Part shown: positions 44,974-54,436 of the stretch, piece after piece | Position numbering within the stretch: the stretch's first letter is position 1 | How the letters are laid out: the number at the start of each line of letters is the position of its first letter | Assembly (NCBI RefSeq): GCF_900184035.1 | Contig: NZ_FXWP01000020.1 | Coordinates: forward strand, 38,943 to 102,942 | Source: Kosakonia pseudosacchari | GTDB lineage: Bacteria > Pseudomonadota > Gammaproteobacteria > Enterobacterales > Enterobacteriaceae | DNA: 64,000 bases | Direction of reading: 5' to 3' | Notes under the pieces: generated by a model | Database searches by the model: none | What the model was told of the DNA's origin: nothing | Seen by the model: the letters and a program-made list of their open reading frames with translations, nothing else | Made by a program: the position numbers and the translations under genes

Positions 44974-45309
44974 TTATTCGCTTTTCGCTTCAACCGACTT
45001 CAGTTCGCCCATGGTTTTCAGCTTTTTGGAGATGTCGCGACGCTCTTTCGACAGCTCGGCGTTTTTGATGATGTAATCATCCACGCGATCTTCGTAGTCG
45101 GTTTTCATGCTGGCGATAATGCCCTGAATGGCTTCAACGCTCATGCCCGGTTTGATGTAATCGCTGAGGTTATCCAGCAGCAGTACGCGCTTCTGGTTAT
45201 CACGGATCTTCTTCTCAACGTCCTGAATTTCACGCTGCAATTTGTTTTTGCGGCGGAACAGACGCACAAACTCCAGAACGTCCTGGAACGAAGGCTTGGT
45301 TGTTTCCAT
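44974..45309 (-). CDS. tmaR: PTS regulator TmaR (YeeX, DUF496)
   Basis: Helical coiled-coil protein of 111 residues that in E. coli forms polar clusters and controls the phosphotransferase enzyme EI. Sequence from [20 protein letters not shown] with a basic, heptad-like body ([20 protein letters not shown]) matches the DUF496 family over its whole length. A long AT-rich upstream region separates it from yeeA. Gene order tmaR-yeeA-gyrI-dacD is the same as in E. coli. Confidence 0.94.
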   Translation of the reverse strand: METTKPSFQDVLEFVRLFRRKNKLQREIQDVEKKIRDNQKRVLLLDNLSDYIKPGMSVEAIQGIIASMKTDYEDRVDDYIIKNAELSKERRDISKKLKTMGELKSVEAKSE

Positions 45310-45475
45310 TTTTACACCCCTGATAATGTGAGATTCGGATTCGTTAACGCAACAAGCTTAGAGGCAAACCTACCCAAAGCGGTTGCATATGACAATAATT
45401 TTTCCTTTTCCCTATCATAACCACAAATCCAGCTGAATCGAAACAACCAGACTGCGTACTGCGGCTATCTGTCGC

Positions 45476-46534
45476 TTATTTGCGCAATGCCCGGCAGATC
45501 AAATGCGATAACAATTCCAGCTGACGCGCCAGCTCGAGGCTTAACCAGACATAACCATGAATCGACGTTTCTGCCAGCGCATCACCCTCATGCTCGCGGC
45601 TTAACTGGCGTAGCTCTGTGACAATCTCATTGAGCTTTTCCGTGTTCGCCAGAATCGGCTGCGGATTGCCTTCATACAGTGCGTGGGCAATGGTCAGCAA
45701 CGTCTGCTGCGTCATCTGCTGCGTTTCACGCAACGTATTGGCATTGATCATGACAAAATGGCTGGCGCGCGAGCTCCAGTGGGCGTTGATCTGCAACTCC
45801 AGCATGCATACCAAATTACGGCTGACGGTCTGAATAGCTTCAAAAATCGCTTTCTGGATATGGGTCTCTTTACTGGCCGGCGTGATTAAGCCGCGCATTT
45901 TTACCACGTCGGTGAGAATTTTTTGCAGGTGCTTTTCCAGACGCGGCCGCTCCACCAGATTGCGTGATAAACCCGCCTGATAGACACGGTTAAACGCCGT
46001 GACATAATTCGCCATCAAAATGCGCCAGTGCAAGAAAGCACGCTGCGGCCAGATGCCGGTAAACAACATGGCCAGTAGCGAACCAATAATGACGTCGCCG
46101 CTGCGCCACAACGCGGTTTGCATATCCCCCGTCGGCGCGCCGACCACCACGCAAAGGGTCACGCCGATAATGATCGCCTGATAGGGTTTTTTACCAAGCG
46201 CCAGCCAGCCGCATAAAAATATCGCAACGGCACACCACACCAGCATCACCGGCAAAGAAATCAGCTCCAGCCTTAACGCCACCAGCCCCAGTGCGGCCCC
46301 GAAGATAGTGCCACCAATACGCTCAAAAGCGCGCGGAACAACATTCCCCCAAAAGGAAATTGGTCCCATTAATACCACCAGCGTGATTAATGGCCAGGTG
46401 CCTTCCGGCACGTCCAGCAGGCGGATCAGCAGGAAAGTCAGAACAAAGGCCAGGGCAATGCGCACGCCGTGCACGACGCGATAATGGCGGTAAAGACGAA
46501 TTTCAAAAGGGCTGAGTGATTTGTCGCGGCGCAC
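45476..46534 (-). CDS. yeeA: FUSC-family inner membrane protein YeeA
   Basis: A 352-residue membrane protein. Six or so hydrophobic segments occupy residues 20-165 (VRIALAFVLTFLLIRLLDVP, then WPLITLVVLMGPISFWGN and AIIIGVTLCVVVGAPTGDMQ), followed by a soluble helical C-terminal half of about 180 residues. This is the FUSC layout related to aromatic-acid efflux (AaeB) proteins. The function of YeeA is unknown. It is monocistronic by spacing. Confidence 0.9.
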   Translation of the reverse strand: MRRDKSLSPFEIRLYRHYRVVHGVRIALAFVLTFLLIRLLDVPEGTWPLITLVVLMGPISFWGNVVPRAFERIGGTIFGAALGLVALRLELISLPVMLVWCAVAIFLCGWLALGKKPYQAIIIGVTLCVVVGAPTGDMQTALWRSGDVIIGSLLAMLFTGIWPQRAFLHWRILMANYVTAFNRVYQAGLSRNLVERPRLEKHLQKILTDVVKMRGLITPASKETHIQKAIFEAIQTVSRNLVCMLELQINAHWSSRASHFVMINANTLRETQQMTQQTLLTIAHALYEGNPQPILANTEKLNEIVTELRQLSREHEGDALAETSIHGYVWLSLELARQLELLSHLICRALRK

Positions 46535-46607
46535 GGCCGTTCTCCGGGTTAGAAATAAAAGAGGCGCAATTGTAGGATTTTTCAGTAGCTGATATCACCT
46601 TTTAAAA

Positions 46608-46642
46608 CAAAAAAGAGACGCCAGTTTGATCCTGGCGTCCCT
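46608..46642 (-). terminator. Terminator of gyrI
   Basis: GGGACGCCAG-GATCAAA-CTGGCGTCTCTTTTTTG on the minus strand, 18 bases past the gyrI stop: a stem with a U-rich tail. Confidence 0.85.
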
Positions 46643-46659
46643 TTACGTGCGTTTACGGC

Positions 46660-47133
46660 TTACAGCGTTTTCGGCTCGATCGGAATATACATCTCAATCT
46701 CCCAGTAACCGTCGCGCTGCCCGTCGTTGCGATAGATTTCAAAACAGGGTCCGGTGGAAATTTGTAATGCCTGATCGGTGAGCAATTCATCGAAAAAGCG
46801 ATCCCAGCTGGCACCGAACTCTTCGTTATAAACCCGCGCCGCCGCAACCGCATACTGGCCGGCTGGCACTTCGGTGGTCATCACCCCTTCGCTGTTAGGC
46901 GGTACCTGAAATGCCTCACCCACGGTCACTGCCACATCCGCCCGCGTTTTTTCCGCTGGCACTTCATCCGGGTTGTCGTAATAGACGCAAATCCACTCCA
47001 GCGGCTGAATTTTCTTGTTATCAACCCACATCGACAGCTGCGCAAATCCCTGTTTAACTTTCTCTTCCCACGGCCCGACCAGATGAAACCCGGCGATACG
47101 GCGTTTTTCACACTGCTTGACTGTGTAGCTCAT
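46660..47133 (-). CDS. gyrI: DNA gyrase inhibitor GyrI (SbmC)
   Basis: GyrI-like protein of 157 residues that protects gyrase from poisons such as microcin B17, itself a YcaO-made RiPP. Family segments: [19 protein letters not shown] near 12, [19 protein letters not shown] near 92 and [20 protein letters not shown] near 133. A LexA box overlaps its promoter, in line with its known SOS control. It lies between yeeA and dacD as in E. coli. Confidence 0.94.
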   Translation of the reverse strand: MSYTVKQCEKRRIAGFHLVGPWEEKVKQGFAQLSMWVDNKKIQPLEWICVYYDNPDEVPAEKTRADVAVTVGEAFQVPPNSEGVMTTEVPAGQYAVAAARVYNEEFGASWDRFFDELLTDQALQISTGPCFEIYRNDGQRDGYWEIEMYIPIEPKTL

Positions 47134-47150
47134 ACTAACTCCCTTAGTGT

Positions 47151-47170
47151 TACTGTTCGAACATACAGTA
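47151..47170. promoter_or_regulatory. LexA box upstream of gyrI
   Basis: TACTGTATGTTCGAACAGTA on the minus strand fits the SOS box CTG-N10-CAG with AT-rich flanks, 18 bases upstream of the gyrI start. Confidence 0.88.
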
Positions 47171-47254
47171 TAACGGGCAGACCTGCGCCTGCCATCTGCA
47201 ACAGCTCAATTATGCGAGCAAACTCGCATGCCTTCCTGCCGACGCTTGACGGTG

Positions 47255-48415
47255 TCAGCTTTTGTGGTGGAGGTAATCGCTCAGGCGCGAGAACAAGCCG
47301 CCTTTACCGACGCTATCCAGCGTGACCAACGGCCAGTGCGCGATCGCTTTATCGCGGTCATAAAGCGCGATTTCACCCACGCGCTGATGCGCTGCCAGCG
47401 GTGCATCCAGCTCTTTGTTGTCCAGCACATATTTGGCTTTTATGTTTTGCAGTTCCGCTTTGGGCAGCACCAGCCAGTAATCCTGATCGGTGCCGACATC
47501 CACCTGCGCTTTATCGCCATACCACACCCGTTCGCTGCCGACTTTTTTACCGTTACGCAAAATTTCTACCGTATCGAAATTCTGCTGCCCCCAGAGCAGC
47601 AGCTTACGCGCCTGGTCTTCACGCCCTTTCGGGCTGTCTGCGCCCATTACCACCGCAATCAGGCGACGTTCTCCGTCCACGCTTGAGGCGATCAGGTTAA
47701 AGCCCGCGCCAGAAGTGTGGCCTGTTTTCAGCCCGTCAACGTTCAGCGTCTTATCCCACAGCAAACCGTTACGGTTTTGCTGGGTAATGCCGTTCCACGT
47801 CAGGCTTTTTTCACTGTACATATGGTAGAAATCCGGTTCGCCATGAATGATGGCGCGGGAGAGCACCGCCAGATCATACGCAGAGCTGTGCTGACCCGGC
47901 GCATCCAGCCCGTGCACAGTTTCAAAATGGGTATCGCGCAGATTCAGCTTCTGGACGTAATCATTCATCATGGCGACAAACTGCGGCTGACCGCCCGCCA
48001 CATGATCCGCCAGCGCCACGCAGGCATCGTTACCGGAATCAACAATCAAACCACGGCTTAAGTCGCGCACCGTCAGGCGATCGCCCGGTTTGAGAAACAT
48101 CAGTGAAGAACCATCGAACACCGGGTTTCCTTTTGCCCAGGCGTCTTTCCCGACAGTGACAACATCATCAGCGCGGATGCGGTGGCTATCGATGGCGCGA
48201 TCAACCACGTAGCCGGTCATCAGTTTGGTCAGGCTCGCCGGGTTACGTTGCTGATGTTCATTGCCCGCCGTTAAGATTTGCCCGGTGGTGTAGTCCATCA
48301 ATACCCAGGAGCCAGCCTGAATTGCCGGGGGTTGAGGGGCAAAAGGTAAGTCGTCGGCGTAAGCGTTGTGCACGCAAACCGCCAGCAAAGAAGCAACAAA
48401 CAAACGGCGTTTCAA
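47255..48415 (-). CDS. dacD: D-alanyl-D-alanine carboxypeptidase DacD (PBP6b)
   Basis: Periplasmic penicillin-binding protein of 386 residues that trims peptidoglycan pentapeptides. Signal peptide FVASLLAVCVHNAYA; catalytic SLTK in NPASLTKLMTGYVV near residue 60; SGN in IVDSGNDACVAL near 125; KTG in DGLKTGHTSGAGF near 228; and a C-terminal domain ending FSRLSDYLHHKS. I choose TTG at 48415 (MKRRLFVAS) because AGAGGA precedes it and it begins the signal peptide as in E. coli DacD; a start at 48505 would add 30 atypical residues. Confidence 0.94.
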   Translation of the reverse strand: MKRRLFVASLLAVCVHNAYADDLPFAPQPPAIQAGSWVLMDYTTGQILTAGNEHQQRNPASLTKLMTGYVVDRAIDSHRIRADDVVTVGKDAWAKGNPVFDGSSLMFLKPGDRLTVRDLSRGLIVDSGNDACVALADHVAGGQPQFVAMMNDYVQKLNLRDTHFETVHGLDAPGQHSSAYDLAVLSRAIIHGEPDFYHMYSEKSLTWNGITQQNRNGLLWDKTLNVDGLKTGHTSGAGFNLIASSVDGERRLIAVVMGADSPKGREDQARKLLLWGQQNFDTVEILRNGKKVGSERVWYGDKAQVDVGTDQDYWLVLPKAELQNIKAKYVLDNKELDAPLAAHQRVGEIALYDRDKAIAHWPLVTLDSVGKGGLFSRLSDYLHHKS

Positions 48416-48625
48416 TGAAATATCCTCTATAGCATCTAAAATCGTCGTTCTTTGTACGGAACTTCGTGTGTCGTTACCTGTTTTAATTGCAATAAAATGT
48501 GACACAGATCGATTTTAACCATCTGTTTTTGCGAAGATCTGCGGAAGAATGACCGGTTTTCCTTCGGCACACGCGCCGGGATGGTTTACCATAGAGGGCA
48601 TATTTACTGACAGGATGAGCATCTG

Positions 48626-50050
48626 GTGTCTGATTCCGCCGCAACGCCCACTTTTCTCTTTCACGATTATGAAACTTTCGGTACCAGCCCGGCGCTGGAT
48701 CGCCCGGCGCAGTTCGCCGCGATTCGCACCGACGCGGATTTCAACATTATTGGCGAACCGGAAGTCTTTTATTGCCAACCGGCTGACGACTATCTGCCGC
48801 AGCCGGAAGCGGTGCTGATAACCGGCATCACCCCGCAAATCGCACGCGCCAAAGGCGAGAACGAAGCGGCGTTCGCCACACGCATTCACGATTTGTTCAC
48901 CGTGCCGAACACCTGCGTGCTCGGTTACAACAATGTGCGTTTTGACGACGAAGTGACGCGCAATATTTTCTACCGCAACTTCTACGATCCTTATGCCTGG
49001 AGCTGGCAAAACCATAACTCACGCTGGGATCTGCTGGACGTTATGCGCGCCTGCTACGCTCTGCGCCCGGACGGGATTAACTGGCCGGAAAACGAGGATG
49101 GTCTGCCCAGTTTCCGTCTTGAGCACCTGACAAAAGCCAACGGCATTGAACATGCCAACGCCCACGATGCAATGGCGGATGTTTACGCCACAATCGCCAT
49201 GGCGCAACTGGTGAAAGCAAAGCAGCCGAAGTTGTTCGACTACCTGTTCAGCCATCGCCATAAGCAGAAGCTGGCGACGCTGATTGATGTGCCGCAAATG
49301 AAACCGCTGGTGCATGTCTCCGGGATGTTTGGCGCCTGGCGCGGGAACACCAGTTGGGTGGCACCTCTGGCCTGGCACCCGGAAAACCGCAACGCGGTGA
49401 TTATGGTGGATCTGGCGGGCGACATGTCACCGCTGCTGGAACTGGATACCGATGCGCTGCGCGAAAGACTGTATACACCGAAAGCGGAACTCGGCGACAA
49501 CGCAGCGGTGCCGGTCAAACTGGTACATCTGAATAAATGCCCTGTTCTGGCGCAGGCCAATACGCTGCGTCCGCAGGACGCCGAGCGGCTGGGCATTAAC
49601 CTTCAGCATTACCATGATAATTTGCAAATCCTGCGCGATAACCCGCAGGTGCGCGAGAAAGTGCTGACAATTTTCGCCGAGGCGGAACCGTTTGTCCCTT
49701 CTGATAACGTGGACGCACAAATCTATAACGGCTTTTTCAGCGATGCTGACCGCGCCGCGATGAAAATTTTGCTGGAAACCGAGCCGCGCAACCTGCCCGC
49801 GCTGGACATCACTTTTGCCGATGCGCGTATTGAAAAACTGCTGTTTAACTACCGGGCGCGGAACTTCCCCGGCACGCTGGATGAGCAGGAACAGCAGCGC
49901 TGGCTGACGCACCGCCGCAATGTCTTTACGCCGGAGTTTCTGCAACAGTACGCCGAAACACTCCAGGCGTTGTTCCAGCAGTATGAAGGGGACAGTGAAA
50001 AGCAGGCGCTGTTGAAAGCGCTGTGGCAGTACGCCGAAGAGATAGTCTGA
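48626..50050 (+). CDS. sbcB: Exodeoxyribonuclease I
   Basis: Single-strand 3'-5' exonuclease of 474 residues acting in recombination and mismatch repair. DEDD catalytic residues lie in FLFHDYETFG (Asp and Glu near 13-15), NNVRFDDEVTRNIFYRNFYD near 100 and GIEHANAHDAMADVYATI near 175. The SH3-like and helical C-terminal domains are complete, ending LLKALWQYAEEIV. It starts with GTG, preceded by AGGATGAG. It is divergent from dacD with about 210 bases between. Confidence 0.96.
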   Translation: MSDSAATPTFLFHDYETFGTSPALDRPAQFAAIRTDADFNIIGEPEVFYCQPADDYLPQPEAVLITGITPQIARAKGENEAAFATRIHDLFTVPNTCVLGYNNVRFDDEVTRNIFYRNFYDPYAWSWQNHNSRWDLLDVMRACYALRPDGINWPENEDGLPSFRLEHLTKANGIEHANAHDAMADVYATIAMAQLVKAKQPKLFDYLFSHRHKQKLATLIDVPQMKPLVHVSGMFGAWRGNTSWVAPLAWHPENRNAVIMVDLAGDMSPLLELDTDALRERLYTPKAELGDNAAVPVKLVHLNKCPVLAQANTLRPQDAERLGINLQHYHDNLQILRDNPQVREKVLTIFAEAEPFVPSDNVDAQIYNGFFSDADRAAMKILLETEPRNLPALDITFADARIEKLLFNYRARNFPGTLDEQEQQRWLTHRRNVFTPEFLQQYAETLQALFQQYEGDSEKQALLKALWQYAEEIV

Positions 50051-50054
50051 GAGT

Positions 50055-50076
50055 GCCCTCCCGGTAACGGGAGGGC
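50055..50076. terminator. Bidirectional terminator between sbcB and tsuB
   Basis: GCCCTCCCG-GTAA-CGGGAGGGC is a perfect stem between the two convergent stops; it has no long U tract on either side. Confidence 0.6.
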
Positions 50077-50082
50077 ATCGGC

Positions 50083-50310
50083 TTACGCCTTCTGCACGGT
50101 AATACTCCAGGCGGCGTCGCCAACCTGTTGGTAATCCGTAATGGTGTGGCCCTCTTCCGCCGCCCATTGCGGAATAGCTTCCGTCGCCTGGGTGCAGTCG
50201 AACTCAATAATCAGTTCATCGCCGCGGGCCATTTCCGCCAGCGCCGCTTTCGCTTCTATCAGAGGAAACGGGCAAACCTGTGTTACCACATCCAGTTTTT
50301 TTACAGCCAT
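50083..50310 (-). CDS. tsuB: TusA-like sulfur protein TsuB (YeeD)
   Basis: A 75-residue TusA-family protein that supports thiosulfate uptake by TsuA. The conserved cysteine is in VVTQVCPFPLIEAKAALAEM (Cys13 in CPFP), the sulfur-carrying site. It lies 15 bases after tsuA on the same strand, the same pair as in E. coli. It gives the cell a route to reduced sulfur, which is of interest next to a predicted sulfur-using RiPP pathway, though no direct link is shown. Confidence 0.93.
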   Translation of the reverse strand: MAVKKLDVVTQVCPFPLIEAKAALAEMARGDELIIEFDCTQATEAIPQWAAEEGHTITDYQQVGDAAWSITVQKA

Positions 50311-50325
50311 AACAGCTCCTGTCAG

Positions 50326-51381
50326 TTAAGCCGCAGCCGCCGCCAGTTTCGCTTTGCGCTGCGGACGGACATATAAAAACCATGACGCCGTCCATACGCC
50401 AAGGATCATAAACACCAGCCCCACCCAACCCTGCCAGGTCATCATCGCGGTCATCACCAGACCATTACCTATTGAACAGCCGCCAGCCATACTGGCTCCC
50501 GTGCCCATTAGCAGGCCGCCAAATCCGCTACGCAGCGTGGTTTGTGCATCCGCCGCGCGTACGCGAAACTCACGGCTGGCTTTCGCGGCAATAAACGACC
50601 CCAGAAAAATACCCAGCACCAGGAAGACGCCCCAGTTGAGGAATTTATTCTGCCCCGCCACCAGGAACTGCAAAATGTTGGCGGTGGGTGAGGTAATGCC
50701 CAGACCAAACATACGGCCAGTGGCTTCACTGAGCGGCCAGGCCAGCAGCGCGATAAGACCGATAAGTACCGCAGTGACAAAAGGGTGCCAGCGCTTTTCA
50801 AACAGCAGATGCGCAAGCCCGGTGCGACGCGGCGGCAACGAAGCAATCTTCAGCTTCGGCTTGCGCAGCTCTCTGGCGACCGCCCACAGCGTGACGGCAA
50901 GGAGCAGTGCGATAAAAGGCCAGACAGAAACACCGAAGGTTTCGGCAATCGAGTTATGTTCCGTGCTGTAGGTTTTCAGCAAGCCATTAATGCCGTCAGC
51001 ATGCGGAGATCGCATAACCGCGCTCATTACCATATAGGTAAACAGCGCAATCCAGCTTCCTATCAGCCCTTCCCCCGCGCGGTACCAGGTGCCTGTCGCG
51101 CAACCACCAGCATAGACAATCCCCAGCCCGAAAATGTAACCGCCAACCACCGTACCCAGCCACGGGAAAGCGCCGGCATTGTATTGCAGCACCCCGGTCT
51201 GAATAAGCGCGAAGACGCCAACGCTCTGGATAGCGATGGCTATCAACAGGGCATAAAACATACGATTATTTTTAGCGAGATACATATCGCGAAAGCCGCC
51301 GGTCAGGCAGAAGCGTCCGCGCTGCATCACAAACCCCAACAGTGCGCCGCAAATCAATCCACTTAACATCATTGAAAACAT
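50326..51381 (-). CDS. tsuA: Thiosulfate transporter TsuA (YeeE)
   Basis: YeeE/YedE-family membrane protein of 351 residues with about nine to thirteen hydrophobic segments. The three conserved cysteines thought to relay thiosulfate are in QRGRFCLTGGFRDMYLA (Cys22), YAGGCATGTWYRAGEG (Cys91 region) and MAGGCSIGNGLVMTAM (Cys293 region). ATG 51381 (MFSMMLSGLICGALLG) equals the E. coli start; an earlier ATG would add 21 residues not found in the family. It is first in the tsuA-tsuB unit. Confidence 0.93.
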   Translation of the reverse strand: MFSMMLSGLICGALLGFVMQRGRFCLTGGFRDMYLAKNNRMFYALLIAIAIQSVGVFALIQTGVLQYNAGAFPWLGTVVGGYIFGLGIVYAGGCATGTWYRAGEGLIGSWIALFTYMVMSAVMRSPHADGINGLLKTYSTEHNSIAETFGVSVWPFIALLLAVTLWAVARELRKPKLKIASLPPRRTGLAHLLFEKRWHPFVTAVLIGLIALLAWPLSEATGRMFGLGITSPTANILQFLVAGQNKFLNWGVFLVLGIFLGSFIAAKASREFRVRAADAQTTLRSGFGGLLMGTGASMAGGCSIGNGLVMTAMMTWQGWVGLVFMILGVWTASWFLYVRPQRKAKLAAAAA

Positions 51382-51499
51382 AACGGTAGCTACGTCAGAA
51401 AAAACAGATCGTGAATTTTCCACGCGCAGCATAACCAGAACCAATAATGAAATTATCTAACTTAGTTCGCCTGGTTATTAATAGGGAGGTAACCGATAT

Positions 51500-51528
51500 A
51501 AAAAAGCCGGAGACAAGGCTCCGGCTTA
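51500..51528 (-). terminator. Terminator of plaP
   Basis: AAGCCGGAGCC-TTG-TCTCCGGCTTTTTTAT on the minus strand, about 20 bases past the plaP stop. Confidence 0.85.
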
Positions 51529-51548
51529 GTAGATATACAGAAGAAAAT

Positions 51549-52910
51549 TTACTGCGCAATATCTTCGTACTGCGGCACTGGATTGCGGAAGCTGCGGGTT
51601 ACGCAGGCCAGATAAACCAGGCCGATACCGCCCCAGATAAGGCCCAGGATCATCGAGCTTTGCTCAAGGTTAATCCACAGGGCGCCAACCGTCAGCGCGC
51701 CGCACACCGGCAGCACCAGATAGTTGAAATGATCTTTCAGCGTCTTGTTACGTTTTTCACGGATCCAGAACTGGGAAATCACCGACAGGTTAACAAAGGT
51801 GAACGCCACCAGCGCACCAAAGTTAATCAGCGCCGTAGCCGTTACCAGGTCAAAACGGATCGCCAGCAGCGCAATGGCACCGACCAGCAACACGTTCCAC
51901 GCCGGCGTACGCCATTTCGGATGGATATAACCGAAGAAACGGGTCGGGAATACGCCATCGCGTCCCATCACATACATCAGACGGGAAACGCCCGCATGCG
52001 CGGCCATACCGGACGCCAGCACGGTCACGCTGGAGAAAATCAGCACGCCCCACTGGAAGGTTTTACCCGCAACATACAGCATGATTTCCGGCTGAGACGC
52101 ATCCGGCTCTTTAAAGCGGGAGATGTCCGGGAAATAAAGTTGCAGGAAGTAAGAGGCCCCGATAAATACCATGCCGCCGATCAGCGCAGTCAGGAAGATA
52201 GCGCGCGGGATCACACGCTCAGCATCTTTGGTCTCTTCAGAAAGAGAAGAGATACCGTCAAAGCCGAGGAACGAGAAGCACAGGATAGTCGCGCCAGTGA
52301 TCATCGGCACGACATGGGCGCCTTCAGACCAGAACGGGCGGGAACTTACCAGCGTGCCAGCGCCTTCGCCGTGGGAAACACCGTAGATGATCAAACCAAC
52401 GATAACGGCCACAATCCCCATTTGCAGGATAACGATCAGGGTGTTGAAGTTCGCCACGGTTTTGATACTGCGCAGGTTGGAGACCGTCATAAAGGCCACC
52501 AGCGCCACCACGAAAATCCACGACGGCACCGAAGGCACCAACGCTTCAAAGTAAATTTTCGCCAGCAGAATATTGATCATCGGCATGAACAGATAGTCCA
52601 GCAGCGATGACCAGCCCACCATAAAGCCAACGGCCGGAGAGATGGATTTCTGCGCGTAGGTATACGCAGAGCCAGCAGACGGGAAGCGGCGTACCAGCTT
52701 GCCATAGCTCAGCGCAGTAAAGAGGATAGCGACCAACGCAAAGGCATACGCGGTTGCCACATGGCCATCGGTCAGGCCAGAGACGATACCAAACGTATCG
52801 AACAGCGTCATTGGCTGCATATAGGCCAGGCCCATCATTACAACCGGAATCAGCGTAAGCGTCTTACGTAATTCCACGCGAGAGGTTTTTGGAGTAACGT
52901 TATGCGTCAT
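51549..52910 (-). CDS. plaP: Putrescine importer PlaP (YeeF)
   Basis: APC-family proton symporter of 453 residues, about twelve membrane helices. Diagnostic segments are [20 protein letters not shown] near 26, [25 protein letters not shown] (beginning near 210) and [20 protein letters not shown] near 295. In E. coli PlaP imports putrescine and stimulates surface motility. The start [16 protein letters not shown] at 52910 matches the E. coli protein. The neighbouring LysR gene yeeY of E. coli is missing here. Confidence 0.94.
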   Translation of the reverse strand: MTHNVTPKTSRVELRKTLTLIPVVMMGLAYMQPMTLFDTFGIVSGLTDGHVATAYAFALVAILFTALSYGKLVRRFPSAGSAYTYAQKSISPAVGFMVGWSSLLDYLFMPMINILLAKIYFEALVPSVPSWIFVVALVAFMTVSNLRSIKTVANFNTLIVILQMGIVAVIVGLIIYGVSHGEGAGTLVSSRPFWSEGAHVVPMITGATILCFSFLGFDGISSLSEETKDAERVIPRAIFLTALIGGMVFIGASYFLQLYFPDISRFKEPDASQPEIMLYVAGKTFQWGVLIFSSVTVLASGMAAHAGVSRLMYVMGRDGVFPTRFFGYIHPKWRTPAWNVLLVGAIALLAIRFDLVTATALINFGALVAFTFVNLSVISQFWIREKRNKTLKDHFNYLVLPVCGALTVGALWINLEQSSMILGLIWGGIGLVYLACVTRSFRNPVPQYEDIAQ

Positions 52911-53060
52911 GGCGATTCTCCTGTACGGCGAGTGCCGGCGCAAAAGCAAAAAATTGCCCCATTTGTGTTATTTCCTCAGCGACAACGACTGTCGGTTTTT
53001 AAATGTGTATCTATCCGGTACGAAGCCCGGCCTCTTTTATTGAATGACGTTTGTGCTTGC

Positions 53061-53091
53061 AAAAAAAATAACCGACGGATTAACGTCGGCT
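53061..53091 (-). terminator. Terminator downstream of yeeZ
   Basis: GCCGACG-TTAAT-CCGTCGGTTATTTTTTTT on the minus strand: stem plus eight Us. It lies about 160 bases past the yeeZ stop and ahead of plaP. The rest of the 340-base gap shows no gene. Confidence 0.7.
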
Positions 53092-53249
53092 AGTCTCTTC
53101 ATTTTTTTGCAGCGGCGTATTTTGCACCATCCTGAAGCACGATGACAATACGGTATGGCCTCTCCTGCACTGTTTATGCAACTAAGTGCCTGAATTTTAG
53201 GCTATCGCTGAATTATTAAACATTTTAATAGCACTAATTGCTAAAGAAA

Positions 53250-54077
53250 TCACGTCAGCGGCATCTGAGCCGGATCCGGATAAAGATAGTCAAACCCCAG
53301 CTCATTGCAAATACGGCTGCCGTCTATGATTTTTCCCTTCTCATCCTCGCTGCGGGATGCAGTAAAGGTGGGCGGTGCCAGGCCAAGCTGTCGCGCCATT
53401 GCCGGGTAGAAACTTTCACGCGAAGGATGCCCCGGCGCGCAGAGATTATAGATGTGTCCGCCTTTCGGTGCCTGCAGTAACAAAGTAATCGCGGCGATGA
53501 CATCTTCAAGATGCACGAGGTTTACGCCATGCTGGCCGTTAGGCGCGGTTTTTCCGGCGAGGAAACGTCCCGGATGGCGCGCCGGTCCCACCAGCCCAGC
53601 CAGACGTAAAATATCCACCGATGTGCCGGGCAAATTGTGCAGCCAGTCTTCCAGTTCTTTCAGCACCCGTCCGCTTGCGGTGACGGGCTGGCGCGGCGTG
53701 TTTTCTTTGATGATGCCGGGTGCATCACCATAAACAGAAGTGGAACTGGTAAAAATAATACGCGGTATGCGATAAGCCAGCGCGCTGTCGACAATCTCCT
53801 GCATAGCCTGTAGATAGAACTCTTCGCCAGGGCCGCTGCGGCGCGCCGGGAGGGTGATAACTAACGCATCTACCTGCATCAGCGCATCCAGATCATCCGA
53901 TTCGCAGACTAATTCTGGTTCAAGGTTGAGCACATAACTTTCGATGCCGCACATGCGCGCCGCCTCGACGCCATCCTGGCTGGTTTTACTGCCGATAACT
54001 TGCCAGCCTCGCGCGGTTAATGACAGTGCCAGCGGCATTCCCAGCCATCCTAATCCGATAATCGCGACCTTTTTCAT
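53250..54077 (-). CDS. yeeZ: NAD(P)-binding SDR-like protein YeeZ
   Basis: A 275-residue epimerase-like protein. The Rossmann loop VAIIGLGWLGMPLALSLTARG is at 4-24, and IPRIIFTSSTSVYGDAPGI near 115 carries the SSTSVYG active-site-like segment. Its reaction is unknown. ATG 54077 (MKKVAIIGLG) starts at the nucleotide-binding strand as in E. coli, with GGGGAG upstream; longer frames lack family support. It is divergent from the his operon. Confidence 0.92.
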   Translation of the reverse strand: MKKVAIIGLGWLGMPLALSLTARGWQVIGSKTSQDGVEAARMCGIESYVLNLEPELVCESDDLDALMQVDALVITLPARRSGPGEEFYLQAMQEIVDSALAYRIPRIIFTSSTSVYGDAPGIIKENTPRQPVTASGRVLKELEDWLHNLPGTSVDILRLAGLVGPARHPGRFLAGKTAPNGQHGVNLVHLEDVIAAITLLLQAPKGGHIYNLCAPGHPSRESFYPAMARQLGLAPPTFTASRSEDEKGKIIDGSRICNELGFDYLYPDPAQMPLT

Positions 54078-54252
54078 GCCTCTCCCCTGCACTCTCGCTT
54101 CCACCTGTTTAAGGCTACGCCAGCCAGTGATAACTGACAATTCATAGAACGAATATGAAATGATTTAATGATAAAAAAAAGCCCTTGCCTTCGGCGACCA
54201 AAGTGGTTTACGTTAACCGACAACTTATGAATAACCATTCATCGAGAATTTT

Positions 54253-54303
54253 ATGACCCGCGTTCAATTTAAACACCACCATCATCACCATCATCCTGAC
54301 TAG
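54253..54303 (+). CDS. hisL: his operon leader peptide
   Basis: Sixteen residues, MTRVQFKHHHHHHHPD, with seven consecutive histidine codons. Ribosome stalling on these codons when charged tRNA-His is scarce prevents formation of the terminator and allows hisG transcription. It is identical in layout to the E. coli and Salmonella leader. Confidence 0.97.
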   Translation: MTRVQFKHHHHHHHPD

Positions 54304-54363
54304 TCTTTCAGGCGATGTGTGCTGGAAGACGTTTGGATCTTCCAGTGGTGCATGAACGCAGAG

Positions 54364-54402
54364 AAAGCCCCCGGAAGATCTTCTTCCGGGGGCTTTTTTT
54401 TG
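54364..54402 (+). terminator. his attenuator terminator
   Basis: AAAGCCCCCGGAAGA-TC-TTCTTCCGGGGGCTTTTTTTT is a long stem with eight Us, 60 bases after hisL and 35 before hisG. The segment CCAGTGGTGCATGAACG upstream is part of the competing structures. Confidence 0.96.
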
Positions 54403-54436
54403 AACCAAATTCAGCAGGATAAAAGAGGACAACAGA

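Noticed and set aside
51447..52610. Long plus-strand open frame of 387 codons
   Set aside because: It lies antisense to plaP, has arginine/histidine/glutamine-rich low-quality sequence and no family match; it is a mirror of the real gene.
54253..54303. Artificial His tag
   Set aside because: The seven His codons belong to the natural hisL leader, followed by the attenuator and hisG.
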